64,000 nt of DNA from Lacrimispora algidixylanolytica. Its GTDB lineage: Bacteria > Bacillota > Clostridia > Lachnospirales > Lachnospiraceae. A program made the translations under genes and the position numbers. Of the stretch, positions 1 to 8,261 are shown piece by piece. The stretch spans positions 1-64,000 of the forward strand of contig NZ_MCIA01000010.1 of NCBI RefSeq assembly GCF_003609635.1, in the 5' to 3' direction. The notes beneath the pieces were generated by a model that was given only the letters and a program-made list of their open reading frames with translations, was not told the DNA's origin and did not search any database. Position 1 is the first letter of the stretch, and each line of letters opens with the position of its first letter.

Positions 1-159
1 TCAGCCTTTCTCCACAAAATATCTTGATAGGTCAATGTGATCCATAACTTCACAAAAAGTGTATACTGGATCGGAAATATCAATTAATTTTTCGATTTCC
101 AATGGTAATTTTAACTGTCTTACAGTATAATTAACGTTGGTGTTTTTATTTATTAGCAT
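1..159 (-). pseudogene. IS1182-type transposase, N-terminal fragment
   Basis: The reverse strand from the ATG at 159 encodes 52 residues starting MLINKNTNVNYTVRQLKLPL and containing DPVYTFCEVMDHIDLSRYF, which I recognise as the start of IS1182-family DDE transposases. Full members exceed 450 residues. Here a TGA stop falls at bases 3-1, exactly at the window edge, where family members as I recall them continue. So this is either a nonsense-mutated copy whose remainder lies outside the window, or a short remnant. No terminal inverted repeat was recognised. Confidence 0.6.
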
Positions 160-173
160 AATTAATTATACCA

Positions 174-209
174 AAAAATCGCTCAAGCCTCACGGCCTGA
201 GCGATTTTT
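174..209 (-). terminator. Rho-independent terminator downstream of the S8 protease
   Basis: A near-perfect inverted repeat with arms AAAAATCGCTCAAGCC and GGCCTGAGCGATTTTT surrounds a 4-base loop. Read on the minus strand, the GC stem is followed by a T run. It lies about 40 bases past the stop of the minus-strand protease gene and separates it from the transposase fragment. The A and T tracts on both sides would allow bidirectional action. Confidence 0.8.
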
Positions 210-250
210 CTTTAACGGAGTTTTTTTACAGCCCCTTTTTTTGTATAATA

Positions 251-1549
251 TTACTTCCAGTTCAGCGCACTGTAAGCGTCTAAAAGGCCGCCGCTTACGA
301 CTTTCCCCTGAAGAGAGTCCAGCTTTCTGCTGGAATTAAGCAGAATCTGTTTTACATCGGATAAGGAAATATCGGTCCGGTAAGAATAAACCATGGCAGC
401 CACTCCAGTAACCATAGGAGCTGACATAGAGGTACCGCTCATAAAACCGTATTTATTACCTGGTATGGTACTGAGGATATAAGTGCCGGGAGCGGCAATA
501 TCCACACTTTTCGCTCCAAAATTGGATTCCTTGCTTAAGGTACCATCAAAGAGAATGTTTGCTACGGATATTACATTGTCAAAGGGGAGGGACGCTGGAT
601 ACACAGGATTGATATCTGTATCATAACCAAGCCCGGAGATTCCTCCGTTTCCACTAGAAACAACAAATAGCATGTGAGAATTTTTGATGGTCTGGGCTAG
701 TTCCTCGCTGTAGGCGGAGGTTCCCATACTTAAGTTGCAGATGGAAGCCCCATTGGCCTCGGCATAACGGATGGATTGAATGACTGCCTCCGGAGTTCCG
801 GTGCCTTCTTTTCCACCCAGTGCCTTAAGGGGCATGATTTTAACATAACGGTTGTCTGTAATCCCAGCTATGCCATAAGCACCTCTTGCGGCCCCTATGG
901 TACCAGCTGCATGGGTTCCGTGGCTGTCCTCACTTCCTAAAAACACCTTGTTGTTTCCAGAATAGAAGTTCCAGCCGTGGATATCATCTACAAGCCCATT
1001 GCCATCATTGTCCAGGCCGTCTCCAGCAATTTCACCTGGGTTTGTCCAGATGGAATCCCTAAGTTCTTGATGTTTGATATCAATGCCCGTATCTATGATG
1101 GCAAGAATGACAGAACGCTTTTCCCCTGCTTTTTCATAGGTTTCCCAAGCTGGTTGTATATCTATATCGATTCCTGCTACCGCTTTTGTAACTTTAGATT
1201 CATAATCCCCCGGGCCAGGTATTGGAAGTCCAAGACCCATACCGGATTTTAATCCGTCATAAACGTTATCAACTGACTGGAACTTAGATTTTAATTCCAC
1301 AAGACGGAATTCGCCATCATTTTTCAATCCCCATTGATAGGTGGAAAATTCATCAGATGGGGATAGATTTACAAGTCCAGGCCCAATGGCAAGTGGGTGA
1401 AGGGCTTGTCCCTCATCGGTTGAAAACGAGCGGAGCACATGTTCGGTCCCTGGCTGATTTCCTGACGGTAATTGATTGGTCAGTTCAAAGGAAAGGCCGG
1501 TGAGCAAAATGGCAAGGGACAGACATGCGACTCTGGTTCTTTTTTTCAT
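251..1549 (-). CDS. Secreted S8 family (subtilisin-like) serine protease
   Basis: The product is 432 aa starting MKKRTRVACLSL. This ATG has an AAGGAG 8 bases upstream, while the in-frame ATG nine codons earlier has none. Residues 1-27 form a signal peptide with a basic start and a hydrophobic core. The subtilase triad is visible: Asp153 in IIDTGID, His210 in SHGTHAAG and Ser374 in SGTSMSAP, with the oxyanion Asn in SSGNGG. Between Asp and His sits an acidic DNDGNGLVDD stretch typical of a calcium-binding insertion. Residues 28-130 look like an N-terminal prodomain. No sortase motif or wall-binding repeat is seen, so release to the medium is likely. The gene is monocistronic on the minus strand with its own terminator; the substrate is unknown. 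Confidence 0.93.
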   Translation of the reverse strand: MKKRTRVACLSLAILLTGLSFELTNQLPSGNQPGTEHVLRSFSTDEGQALHPLAIGPGLVNLSPSDEFSTYQWGLKNDGEFRLVELKSKFQSVDNVYDGLKSGMGLGLPIPGPGDYESKVTKAVAGIDIDIQPAWETYEKAGEKRSVILAIIDTGIDIKHQELRDSIWTNPGEIAGDGLDNDGNGLVDDIHGWNFYSGNNKVFLGSEDSHGTHAAGTIGAARGAYGIAGITDNRYVKIMPLKALGGKEGTGTPEAVIQSIRYAEANGASICNLSMGTSAYSEELAQTIKNSHMLFVVSSGNGGISGLGYDTDINPVYPASLPFDNVISVANILFDGTLSKESNFGAKSVDIAAPGTYILSTIPGNKYGFMSGTSMSAPMVTGVAAMVYSYRTDISLSDVKQILLNSSRKLDSLQGKVVSGGLLDAYSALNWK

Positions 1550-1664
1550 TATTTCGTTCTCCTTACTATGAAGCATTCATTAAAACTATTGCTATTATAT
1601 CATAAACCCTACGCAGTGAGTCTTCAAATTATGTGAAAAAAAAGATTTATTTTATACTGAGATT

Positions 1665-1700
1665 GGAAAAAAAGAAAAACCCGGCTTTTCACCAGGTTTT
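1665..1700 (-). terminator. Rho-independent terminator after the small disordered protein gene
   Basis: On the minus strand the arms AAACCTGG and CCGGGTTT flank a 7-base loop and are followed by TTTCTTTTTTT. It begins a few bases beyond the stop at 1705 and closes a single-gene transcript. Confidence 0.75.
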
Positions 1701-1704
1701 CTAT

Positions 1705-2151
1705 TTATGACTCCTCTTCCATATAAGGTTCCAATTTTGTATCATTTGATGACTCATTTTTACTCTTTTCAGAAGTTCTTCTCATTAACTCTTTATCGGC
1801 TTCTGCTTGACTAATGGTTCCTTTATCAACCAGCTTCTGTATCTCTGCTTCAGTAAGGCTGGTCAGGTTTTGAGTGCTGTCTGTGCCGGATTCCGAGGAA
1901 TTGGATACAGAATCTGATTGGGATTTCAGCTGATAGGCTCTTCCCTCTTTGCTGATCTCTAAGGTATCCTTTGTCCGATCAGAGGGGGAAGACGCTGTTG
2001 GAACGTTGGTGGAGCCAGTGTCTACTAATCCTGTAATCTGCGCTTGTTGGGTTGCGACCTGCTCAGTGGACTTTTTTTCTTCTTCTTTTTGCAACTGGAG
2101 TTCCATTTGATAATCAAGGGTGGATGTTCCAGATATGCCTGTTATACTCAT
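1705..2151 (-). CDS. Small hydrophilic protein of unknown function
   Basis: The product is 148 aa starting MSITGISGTSTLDYQ. This start has a strong AAAGGAGG 8 bases upstream; the 16 codons before it in frame lack one. The protein is very rich in Ser, Thr, Gln, Glu and Lys, has no signal peptide or membrane segment, and is probably largely disordered. One stretch, RTKDTLEISKEGRAYQ, resembles the DxxEIS element found in FlgM-like and other small flagellum-associated clostridial proteins, but that is only a resemblance. A charged C-terminal helix reads LTEAEIQKLVDKGTISQAEA. I do not recognise the family. Confidence 0.7.
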   Translation of the reverse strand: MSITGISGTSTLDYQMELQLQKEEEKKSTEQVATQQAQITGLVDTGSTNVPTASSPSDRTKDTLEISKEGRAYQLKSQSDSVSNSSESGTDSTQNLTSLTEAEIQKLVDKGTISQAEADKELMRRTSEKSKNESSNDTKLEPYMEEES

Positions 2152-2266
2152 TTTAATTCCTCCTTTGTATATGAAATACAAAAAGTATAACATCAACATG
2201 TGTTCGTAAACTGAATTTAACCTTAAATTGGCTAGGGATATGAATAAAATTTCTAATTAAATTGTA

Positions 2267-2296
2267 TTGAAATATATTTTTTATTTATGGTATGAT
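2267..2296 (+). promoter_or_regulatory. Sigma-A promoter for nanE
   Basis: The -35 TTGAAA (2267-2272) and -10 TATGAT (2291-2296) are separated by 18 bases. The -10 lies 30 bases upstream of the nanE start codon. Confidence 0.65.
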
Positions 2297-2325
2297 TGTC
2301 TCATAAAAGAAAAGGGGGAGAGGCC

Positions 2326-3033
2326 ATGAGAAAAAATCTTTACGATAAGCTTAGAAATGGTCTGATTGTATCCTGTCAGGCACTCAGCGATGAACCCCTA
2401 TACAGTCCCCACATCATGTCCCGGATGGCATATGCCGCAAAAGAGGGTGGAGCTGTTGGCATCCGTGCCAATACGGTAGTGGATATCACAGCCATTAAAC
2501 AAGAAGTAGACCTTCCTATCATTGGGATTGTAAAGCGAGAATATGATGGAAGTGAAGTGTATATAACGCCCACCATGAAGGAAATAGATGAACTGGTATC
2601 ATGCGAGGCTGAGATCATTGCAATAGATGCCACCAATAGACCCCGCCCTGGAGGAAGAACTCTATCTGAATTTTGGAAGGAAGTCAAAGAAAAATATCCA
2701 GATCAGCTTTTCATGGCAGATTGTGCCTCTTATGAAGAAGGAATGAATGCGGCTTCTCTAGGTTTTGATTTCATTGGAACCACCATGAGCGGGTACACAG
2801 AGGAGACAAAAGATGCAAATCTTCCAAACCATGAATTGATGAGAAGGCTTTCTCTGGACTCACCAAAACCAGTGATTGCTGAGGGTGGTATCTGGACCCC
2901 GGAACAGTTAAAAGAGGCATTCTCTTTAGGCGTATTCGCTGCAGTGATAGGAAGTGCGATTACAAGGCCCAGGGATATCACCAAACATTTTATTTCCGGT
3001 TCCGGATGCCGAAGCGGTAATGAAATCAGATGA
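2326..3033 (+). CDS. nanE: N-acetylmannosamine-6-phosphate 2-epimerase
   Basis: The product is 235 aa, the normal size for NanE, a cytoplasmic TIM-barrel enzyme that converts ManNAc-6-P to GlcNAc-6-P in sialic acid and amino-sugar use. Recognisable stretches are GAVGIRANTVVDI near the N-terminus, PIIGIVKREYDGSEVYITPT in the middle, the FIGTTMSGYT strand and the phosphate-binding VIAEGGIWTPEQ, with AAVIGSAITRP near the end. I chose the ATG at 2326 because GGGGGAG precedes it; the in-frame ATG ten codons upstream has no ribosome binding site. It lies just upstream of, and probably co-transcribed with, an RpiR regulator. No nanA, nanK or transporter is adjacent, so this is a partial sialate module. 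Confidence 0.92.
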   Translation: MRKNLYDKLRNGLIVSCQALSDEPLYSPHIMSRMAYAAKEGGAVGIRANTVVDITAIKQEVDLPIIGIVKREYDGSEVYITPTMKEIDELVSCEAEIIAIDATNRPRPGGRTLSEFWKEVKEKYPDQLFMADCASYEEGMNAASLGFDFIGTTMSGYTEETKDANLPNHELMRRLSLDSPKPVIAEGGIWTPEQLKEAFSLGVFAAVIGSAITRPRDITKHFISGSGCRSGNEIR

Positions 3034-3055
3034 GGATAAAAGGAGCGTATATAAT

Positions 3056-3910
3056 ATGAAAGGGGATTTTTTAACCAGAATCCGTTTGGAATACAATCAG
3101 TTCACAAAAGCAGAGAAAAAGGTAGCTGATTACATCCTGCAAAATTCCAGAGAAGTCCTGTTTATGTCAATTACCGGACTAGCCGAGGCATGCGAAGTAG
3201 GAGATACCAGTGTATTTCGTTTCTGCAAGACCTTAGATTTAAAGGGATATCAGGAATTTAAGATGAGATTATCTTTGAGCCTTCACGATGAGACCACTGG
3301 ACAGGGGCGTCTGGAAGGTAATATCAGTTTAAACGATTCCTTTAAAGAGGTCGCACGTAAAGTACTTAATACCAATATGGACACCCTGGAAGAGACGTAT
3401 TCCCTTCTAGATGAAGTGCAGTTTGGAGCAGTCATTGATGCCCTTTATAAGGCAAGACGAATCTGTTTTTTTGGAGTTGGAACCAGTATGATATCCGCAT
3501 TAAAAGCTGCGAATAAGTTTATGCGCATCGAGCCTAAAGTATTTTGTATCCAGGATGGACATATGCAGGCAATGGCAGCTTCTATGATGGAAGAAGGAGA
3601 AGCGGCTGTATTTTTCTCTTATTCCGGTGCTACAAAGGATACCATTCATGCTGCAGAGCTTGCGAAAAAGGCAGGTGCGGTTACGGTATGTATCACTCGG
3701 TTCTTAAAATCACCCCTCACTTCCTTTGCAGATATGACGCTTTTGTGTGGAGCCAATGAAGGCCCCCTTCAAGGAGGTTCCACTTCCTCTGAGATCAGTC
3801 AGCTATTTTTGATTGATTTAATGTATACGGAGTATTATAGGAGATATTTTGAACAGTGTGACAGGAATAATGAAAAAGCGTCGGCTTCTGTTCTGGATAA
3901 GATGTGGTAA
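3056..3910 (+). CDS. RpiR/MurR-type transcriptional regulator with SIS domain
   Basis: The product is 284 aa. Residues 1-77 are the RpiR helix-turn-helix domain (FTKAEKKVADYILQN, then the recognition region CEVGDTSVFRFCKTL). Residues about 120-255 are a SIS sugar-phosphate-binding domain (ICFFGVGTSMISALKAAN and FFSYSGATKDTIHAAELAKK). The ATG at 3056 has AGGAG 10 bases upstream. An in-frame ATG at 3020 lies inside the end of nanE and lacks a site. Its position directly after nanE suggests it senses an amino-sugar phosphate and controls nanE; that is inference. Confidence 0.9.
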   Translation: MKGDFLTRIRLEYNQFTKAEKKVADYILQNSREVLFMSITGLAEACEVGDTSVFRFCKTLDLKGYQEFKMRLSLSLHDETTGQGRLEGNISLNDSFKEVARKVLNTNMDTLEETYSLLDEVQFGAVIDALYKARRICFFGVGTSMISALKAANKFMRIEPKVFCIQDGHMQAMAASMMEEGEAAVFFSYSGATKDTIHAAELAKKAGAVTVCITRFLKSPLTSFADMTLLCGANEGPLQGGSTSSEISQLFLIDLMYTEYYRRYFEQCDRNNEKASASVLDKMW

Positions 3911-3962
3911 CTACAATGTTTCTATAAGATGTTTCTAAAAGATAAGGGAGAATGGTGGCCTC

Positions 3963-5000
3963 ATGGAAGAGCAGAAGTTTAGAAATAAAATCATTTGGTT
4001 CACATTTTTCTTTAGTGTCCTTGTTATCTGGGTTCACTCCTATAACGCAGTTCTGTTTTTAGGTACAAATAAAATCGCTTACCGGGCTGATTATCTGGAG
4101 CGCTTTTTAGGTGATACAGTGGCTCAGGTGGCAGTCCCTGGTTTTTTCCTGATTTCATCTTATCTATTCTTTCGAACCTTTGCCTTAAACCGGATCTGGG
4201 TGAAATGGAATTCTAGAATACGAAGCGTCTTAGTTCCTTATATCCTATGGAATTTCCTCTATTATCTGGGTTATGTCATAGGTAGCAGGATTCCTGTTCT
4301 TACGAATATTATGGGGATGGGGAGAATTCCTTTTACCATCACTCAGGCAGGAGAAGCAATTCTATACCATACCTATAATTATGTGTTTTGGTATTTGAAT
4401 CAACTCATTATACTTCTTATGTTGTCACCTATTATCTATCTTGTGGTAAAGAAGAAAATCATAGGAGGCGCTTTCTTATTAGGGATTTTAATCTCCATCT
4501 ATTTAGGAGGAGAATTGAGGTTCGTAAATCTGGATGCCATGCTTTATTATACCGTTGGGGCATTTGCAGCAGTCCATGGAAAAGAAATTGTTGAAAGAAC
4601 CTGGGATTTAAAAGCACTTTTGGTCGGAGGGACCTTGATTGTCTTAGCTTGTCTTGTGTATGGTTTTGATTTTCCAGGAGAGGCCGTAGGGGAGGTGGCA
4701 GCTTCCATTGTTTTGTTTCGTTTGTTTGTTCCAGTGGCTTTGTGGTTGATGGTTCCGGAATTTCTTCTGTTTGAAGCAAAGGAATGGATGAAGCAGAATT
4801 TCTTTCTTTATGCAATTCATTTTGCAATGGTAAGACTCATAAACAAAACAGGAGCATTTCTGCTCCCGTCTGTTCCGGTCATTCCCGTTGGAATCTTTCT
4901 AATGATGCCGGTTGTATGCGTTTTCCTTAGCTATTACATTGCGTGTCTTTTAAGAAAATTTCTGCCAAGAACCTGGTGTTTATTAAACGGAGGTCGATGA
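3963..5000 (+). CDS. Integral membrane acyltransferase (acyltransferase 3 family)
   Basis: The product is 345 aa with about ten hydrophobic segments. It has the acyltransferase-3 layout: an N-terminal segment ending VIWVHSYNAV, with His at the usual catalytic place, then VPGFFLISSYLFF and an arginine-rich loop before RSVLVPYILWNFLYYLGY. Such enzymes O-acylate exported glycans or lipids; the target here is unknown. The start has only a weak GGGAG about 12 bases upstream. The 3' end overlaps the convergent methyltransferase gene by 18 bases, with no room for a separate terminator. Confidence 0.82.
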   Translation: MEEQKFRNKIIWFTFFFSVLVIWVHSYNAVLFLGTNKIAYRADYLERFLGDTVAQVAVPGFFLISSYLFFRTFALNRIWVKWNSRIRSVLVPYILWNFLYYLGYVIGSRIPVLTNIMGMGRIPFTITQAGEAILYHTYNYVFWYLNQLIILLMLSPIIYLVVKKKIIGGAFLLGILISIYLGGELRFVNLDAMLYYTVGAFAAVHGKEIVERTWDLKALLVGGTLIVLACLVYGFDFPGEAVGEVAASIVLFRLFVPVALWLMVPEFLLFEAKEWMKQNFFLYAIHFAMVRLINKTGAFLLPSVPVIPVGIFLMMPVVCVFLSYYIACLLRKFLPRTWCLLNGGR

Positions 5001-5852
5001 CCAGCGTCCTGATGCGCCACATGGAAGTACCAGACCTGTCTGTGTGACTGGTAATCCAACTTCCCCAGCCTCTACAGTACCGCCGTATTTCTTTGCAACT
5101 TCCGTAGACAACATATAGGACAAGACAGAAGGTGCAAGCCCTGTTGTGTAAGAATTAATGAGGAAAAAAAGTGGGTCATCTGAGAGAAGCTTGGAACAGA
5201 TCTGAACCAGTGGGTAGATGGCATCTTCAATCTTCCAAATCTCACCCTTAGGTCCTCTTCCGTAAGAAGGAGGATCCATGATAATGGCATCGTACTTAGT
5301 TCCTCTGCGGACTTCTCTTTCCACGAACTTCACACAGTCGTCTACGATCCAACGAATGGAAGCAGATTCTAAATTAGAGGAGCGAGCATTCTCTTTTGCC
5401 CAACCTACCATTCCCTTGGAAGCATCTACATGAGTAACAGTTGCTCCAGCCTGTGCTGCTGCTAAAGTCGCACCTCCTGTATATGCAAATAAGTTTAATA
5501 CCTTGATCGGCCGTCCTGCCTTTTTAATTTTCTCACTGAACCAGTCCCAGTTCGCTGCTTGCTCCGGGAAGAGTCCCGTATGCTTAAAGCTAAAGGGTTT
5601 AAGCTGAAATGTCAGCTCCTTATAGCTTATGGTCCATTGCTCAGGAAGATTAAAAAATTCCCATTCTCCTCCGCCTTTTGCACTACGGTGATAATGGCCA
5701 TTCATCTTCTTCCAGCCTTTTTCTGTTTTGGGAGTTGACCAGATGACCTGAGGGTCAGGACGAACAAGGAGATAATTCCCCCAGCGTTCCAGTTTTTCTC
5801 CTTCTGTACAATCTATAATTTCATAATCTTTCCAGCCGTCTGCAATCCACAT
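4983..5852 (-). CDS. Class I SAM-dependent methyltransferase (RlmI/RlmK-like)
   Basis: The product is 289 aa from the ATG at 5852. A TTG four codons upstream is possible, but the AAAGG site is too close to it. Motif I reads VLNLFAYTGGATLAAAQAGA and the catalytic-loop signature is MDPPSYGRGPKGE, as in the RlmI/RlmK-type rRNA methyltransferases with an NPPxF or DPPxF-like motif. Residues 1-110 form an RNA-binding-like N-terminal region but no clear PUA domain. The likely substrate is a base in rRNA; the exact target cannot be told. It is minus-strand and convergent with the acyltransferase. Confidence 0.85.
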   Translation of the reverse strand: MWIADGWKDYEIIDCTEGEKLERWGNYLLVRPDPQVIWSTPKTEKGWKKMNGHYHRSAKGGGEWEFFNLPEQWTISYKELTFQLKPFSFKHTGLFPEQAANWDWFSEKIKKAGRPIKVLNLFAYTGGATLAAAQAGATVTHVDASKGMVGWAKENARSSNLESASIRWIVDDCVKFVEREVRRGTKYDAIIMDPPSYGRGPKGEIWKIEDAIYPLVQICSKLLSDDPLFFLINSYTTGLAPSVLSYMLSTEVAKKYGGTVEAGEVGLPVTQTGLVLPCGASGRWSSTSV

Positions 5853-5974
5853 ATTCGGTGCCAACCTTTCTTTCTAACAATCCTGTATTTCCTATATTTT
5901 CGATGATTCTATGATTATACTGGAAAGAACTTTATGCGTCAAGTACGGTACTATACAGGTTTTGGACGGCTTTA

Positions 5975-6004
5975 TTCACGTCTTGTATTTATGTCCTATA
6001 TAAT
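5975..6004 (+). promoter_or_regulatory. Probable promoter for the Cys-rich protein
   Basis: A consensus -10 TATAAT (5999-6004) is preceded at 18 bases by TTCACG (5975-5980), a weak -35. It lies 33 bases upstream of the start codon. Confidence 0.5.
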
Positions 6005-6036
6005 AAGGTATAAATAAGATTAAGAGGTGAACCGTT

Positions 6037-6252
6037 ATGAGTTGTTTACGCATGGGCTTTTGTGTAGGAAACTGTGGTCAGAGCTGTTGGTGTAATTACC
6101 GATTCTGCAATGGCTGCGGTAATTCTTGTAATCTCTGCTTTAACAATTGCTCTAACCGCAGATGTTGCGGTGGGAACCGCTGTTGCCAACGCTGTAACCG
6201 TTGTGGTAACTGTAGATGCAGATGTGGATGCAGAAATAATCGTTGTAATTAA
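6037..6252 (+). CDS. Very cysteine-rich small protein of unknown function
   Basis: The 71-aa product holds 21 Cys, together with many Asn, Arg and Gly and almost no acidic residues. The Cys fall in CxxC, CxC and CC patterns (CRCRCGC near the end). An AGAGGTG site precedes the ATG, a promoter lies upstream and a terminator downstream, so it is a complete expressed unit. There is no signal peptide. An overlapping frame (6074-6343) is also open but has no ribosome binding site and reads as an Ala/Val shadow. Possible roles are metal binding (metallothionein-like), a disulfide-linked spore or surface component, or a peptide precursor; none is shown by the sequence. Confidence 0.75.
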   Translation: MSCLRMGFCVGNCGQSCWCNYRFCNGCGNSCNLCFNNCSNRRCCGGNRCCQRCNRCGNCRCRCGCRNNRCN

Positions 6253-6290
6253 CAGAATGTATTGTCATTCTTTCATACTTCATAGATTTG

Positions 6291-6325
6291 GGTGGGTTTC
6301 CGGCTTTGCCGGGCCCGCCTTTTTT
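6291..6325 (+). terminator. Rho-independent terminator
   Basis: A GC-rich hairpin (CCGGC, TTT loop, GCCGG, extended by GGTGGG with CCCGCC) is followed by TTTTTT. It lies about 40 bases past the Cys-rich gene. Confidence 0.9.
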
Positions 6326-6423
6326 GTTGCATATCAGACATAAAAGGTTAAGAACTCTTTCATATTCTTATGGATGGCAGAACAGAGCAATAATTTTGTA
6401 ATAGAATTGAAAGATTAAAACAG

Positions 6424-6452
6424 TTGAATTATCTGAGAATAATTGTTAAAAT
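6424..6452 (+). promoter_or_regulatory. Sigma-A promoter for the first wall-binding repeat protein
   Basis: The -35 TTGAAT (6424-6429), a 17-base spacer and the -10 TAAAAT (6447-6452) lie 40 bases upstream of the ATG at 6493. Confidence 0.6.
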
Positions 6453-6492
6453 AAAATTAGTAAAAAAGGAAATCCCTGTAAGGAGTGACAAT

Positions 6493-7848
6493 ATGAAAAG
6501 AAAAGGTCTCATTGTACTGGCGGTAACTGCCGTGCTGGCGGTTCATGTTTCCACGGTAGATGCCTATGCTGGATGGGAGAAATCCGCTTCCGGCAATAAC
6601 TGGGTGTTTGCAGATGAATCTGGGAATAAAGTAACCAATACCTGGAAAAAAGGTGAAGACAACAACTGGAGATACTTAAACAGCAGTGGTGAGATGTCAC
6701 TTAATTCCTGGGTGGAGAATACTTATTATGTGGATTCCAACGGAATTTTAGTGACGGATAAGTGGATGAAGTTTCAGGATAATGGCTCTGCTAATTATAA
6801 GTGGTATTATTTTGGAAGCAGTGGAAAAGCCATTATGGACAACTGGTCTAAGATCAACAACAAGTGGTATTACTTTGATGCCAATGGGGAGATGCAGACT
6901 GGTTGGGTTTTAGATGATATGTATTACACTGGAACAGACGGTGCGATGAGGACAGGCTGGCAGAAGCTATATCCCCCTGACAGCAACGAAGAAACTGGTA
7001 GGGTTAATCCTGGAGACAGTGATGACGGAAAGTTCTGGTACTACTTTAGTGAGAACGGGAAAAAGTATGTACCAAAAGATGTGTCCGGAGATTATGGTTC
7101 TTATAAGATTGATGGAATCGCTTATTGTTTTGATTCAGATGGGTCTCTTCAGACTGGCTGGAAGAATGTTGGTGTGGACAACGCAGAGCACGAGATTCAA
7201 AATTACAAATACTACGATAGTAATGGTAAACTAAGAGTGGGTTGGTTTTCCGTTGAGCCTCCAAAGGAAATTTCGGGTTATGAGGAAAATGTTGAATGGT
7301 TTTACTTTTCCACTGCAGGCGTACCAAAAGCCGGACCGAAAGAGGGAGAAGCTACTACACAGAATTTAACCAAAATCAATGACAAGACTTATTTGTTCAA
7401 TGAGTTGGGCAATCCTGTCTATGGTCTTCAGAAAGTATCCATTGGCGGATCTTCTGATTATACGGCTTTTTATTTCGGAGAAAAGAAAGCCAGCACCATG
7501 CAAAAAGGCAAAGTTAAGGTAATAGAAGGTGATGGCAGCGACGCAACCTATTATTTTAGTGACAGCGGTCGTGGCTACACCGGAGTAAAGGATGGTTATC
7601 TCTACTATATGGGAAAGCTTCAATGTGCGGATAGCGGGAATAAGTATGATCCAATTGCTATTCCAACAGGAAGCACGAAGACTACCTATGTAGTGAATAC
7701 CTCTGGTAAAGTATCAAAGAATACTACAGTCAAAAGCGCAGACGGTGTAAAGTATAAGACCGGAAGCAACGGTAATCTGATCAAGGTAGATGAAGAGAAT
7801 CCATCTGGTAATGAAGGGAAAGCCCCCACAGAACCAGCTTGGCAGTAG
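6493..7848 (+). CDS. Secreted cell-wall-binding repeat protein
   Basis: The product is 451 aa from the ATG at 6493, which has AAGGAG 8 bases upstream. Residues 1-26 are a signal peptide ending VDAYA. The rest is almost entirely CW_binding_1/glucan-binding-like repeats of about 20 residues, for example KWYYFDANGEMQTGW and MYYTGTDGAMRTGW, rich in Trp, Tyr, Gly and Asn. No catalytic domain is seen, so it may be a surface adhesin or scaffold bound to teichoic acid or polysaccharide. The repeats become irregular after residue about 270. Two shorter paralogues occur at 25325 and 26590, on the far side of the ribosomal cluster. Confidence 0.88.
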   Translation: MKRKGLIVLAVTAVLAVHVSTVDAYAGWEKSASGNNWVFADESGNKVTNTWKKGEDNNWRYLNSSGEMSLNSWVENTYYVDSNGILVTDKWMKFQDNGSANYKWYYFGSSGKAIMDNWSKINNKWYYFDANGEMQTGWVLDDMYYTGTDGAMRTGWQKLYPPDSNEETGRVNPGDSDDGKFWYYFSENGKKYVPKDVSGDYGSYKIDGIAYCFDSDGSLQTGWKNVGVDNAEHEIQNYKYYDSNGKLRVGWFSVEPPKEISGYEENVEWFYFSTAGVPKAGPKEGEATTQNLTKINDKTYLFNELGNPVYGLQKVSIGGSSDYTAFYFGEKKASTMQKGKVKVIEGDGSDATYYFSDSGRGYTGVKDGYLYYMGKLQCADSGNKYDPIAIPTGSTKTTYVVNTSGKVSKNTTVKSADGVKYKTGSNGNLIKVDEENPSGNEGKAPTEPAWQ

Positions 7849-7897
7849 GAAAATGGTTCAGACATGGGGCATTCATCATTTGCGGACTGCATCCTAT

Positions 7898-7962
7898 AGA
7901 AAAAGACAGGCAACTTTGGCTTTGTGAGCAAGCTCACACGGGAAAGTTGTCTGTCTTTTTCT
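7898..7962 (+). terminator. Long hairpin terminator before the ribosomal cluster
   Basis: A 65-base structure with outer arms AGAAAAAGACAGGCAACTTT and AAAGTTGTCTGTCTTTTTCT encloses an inner GTGAG/CTCAC hairpin. The 3' arm contains TTTTT. It isolates the ribosomal transcript from upstream reading and could act in both directions. Confidence 0.8.
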
Positions 7963-8000
7963 GCATGACTTAGTTTTATGAATAATTTCAAAAAAAATGC

Positions 8001-8029
8001 TTGCAATGGAAAAAAATATATGTTATTAT
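8001..8029 (+). promoter_or_regulatory. Main sigma-A promoter of the S10-spc cluster
   Basis: TTGCAA (8001-8006), a 17-base spacer and TATTAT (8024-8029). Transcription would start near 8036, giving a leader of about 226 bases before rpsJ. Confidence 0.75.
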
Positions 8030-8035
8030 GTTAAG

Positions 8036-8261
8036 GCTGTGGCATGATAGCGTTGAAACGAGAGGTTGCTGCTTGTATAAGCAGGTTTTCTCGTAGAGCG
8101 AATGTCAAGTTAGGAAACTGGCGACAAGTCACTGTACAATTTAAAACTCTGGAATTGAAAGAGAAACTCTGTGTGAGGTCCTGTAGGACACACACGGTAA
8201 CGTGTACAGTCACCGCTTGTCGTACTTCTATTATAAGTGCGAAAAGGAGGCGACTTTTTTT
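8036..8261 (+). promoter_or_regulatory. Untranslated leader of the S10 operon
   Basis: About 226 bases between the promoter and the rpsJ start. A clear hairpin sits at 8171-8194 (GTGTG and GTCC pairing with GGAC and CACAC around a TGTA loop). The leader ends with an AGGAGG site nine bases before the ATG. There is no terminator-like T run. In enterobacteria the S10 leader is the target of L4; I cannot show homology to that structure here, so any L4 control is speculative. Confidence 0.45.

Noticed and set aside
977-1252. Open frame on the plus strand inside the protease gene
   Set aside because: It lies opposite a full subtilase with an intact catalytic triad and has no ribosome binding site, so it is a shadow.
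6074-6343. Ala/Val-rich 89-codon frame overlapping the Cys-rich gene
   Set aside because: It has no ribosome binding site, and its composition is what a +1 reading of Cys-rich TGT/TGC codons gives. The Cys-rich frame has the promoter, ribosome binding site and terminator in register.
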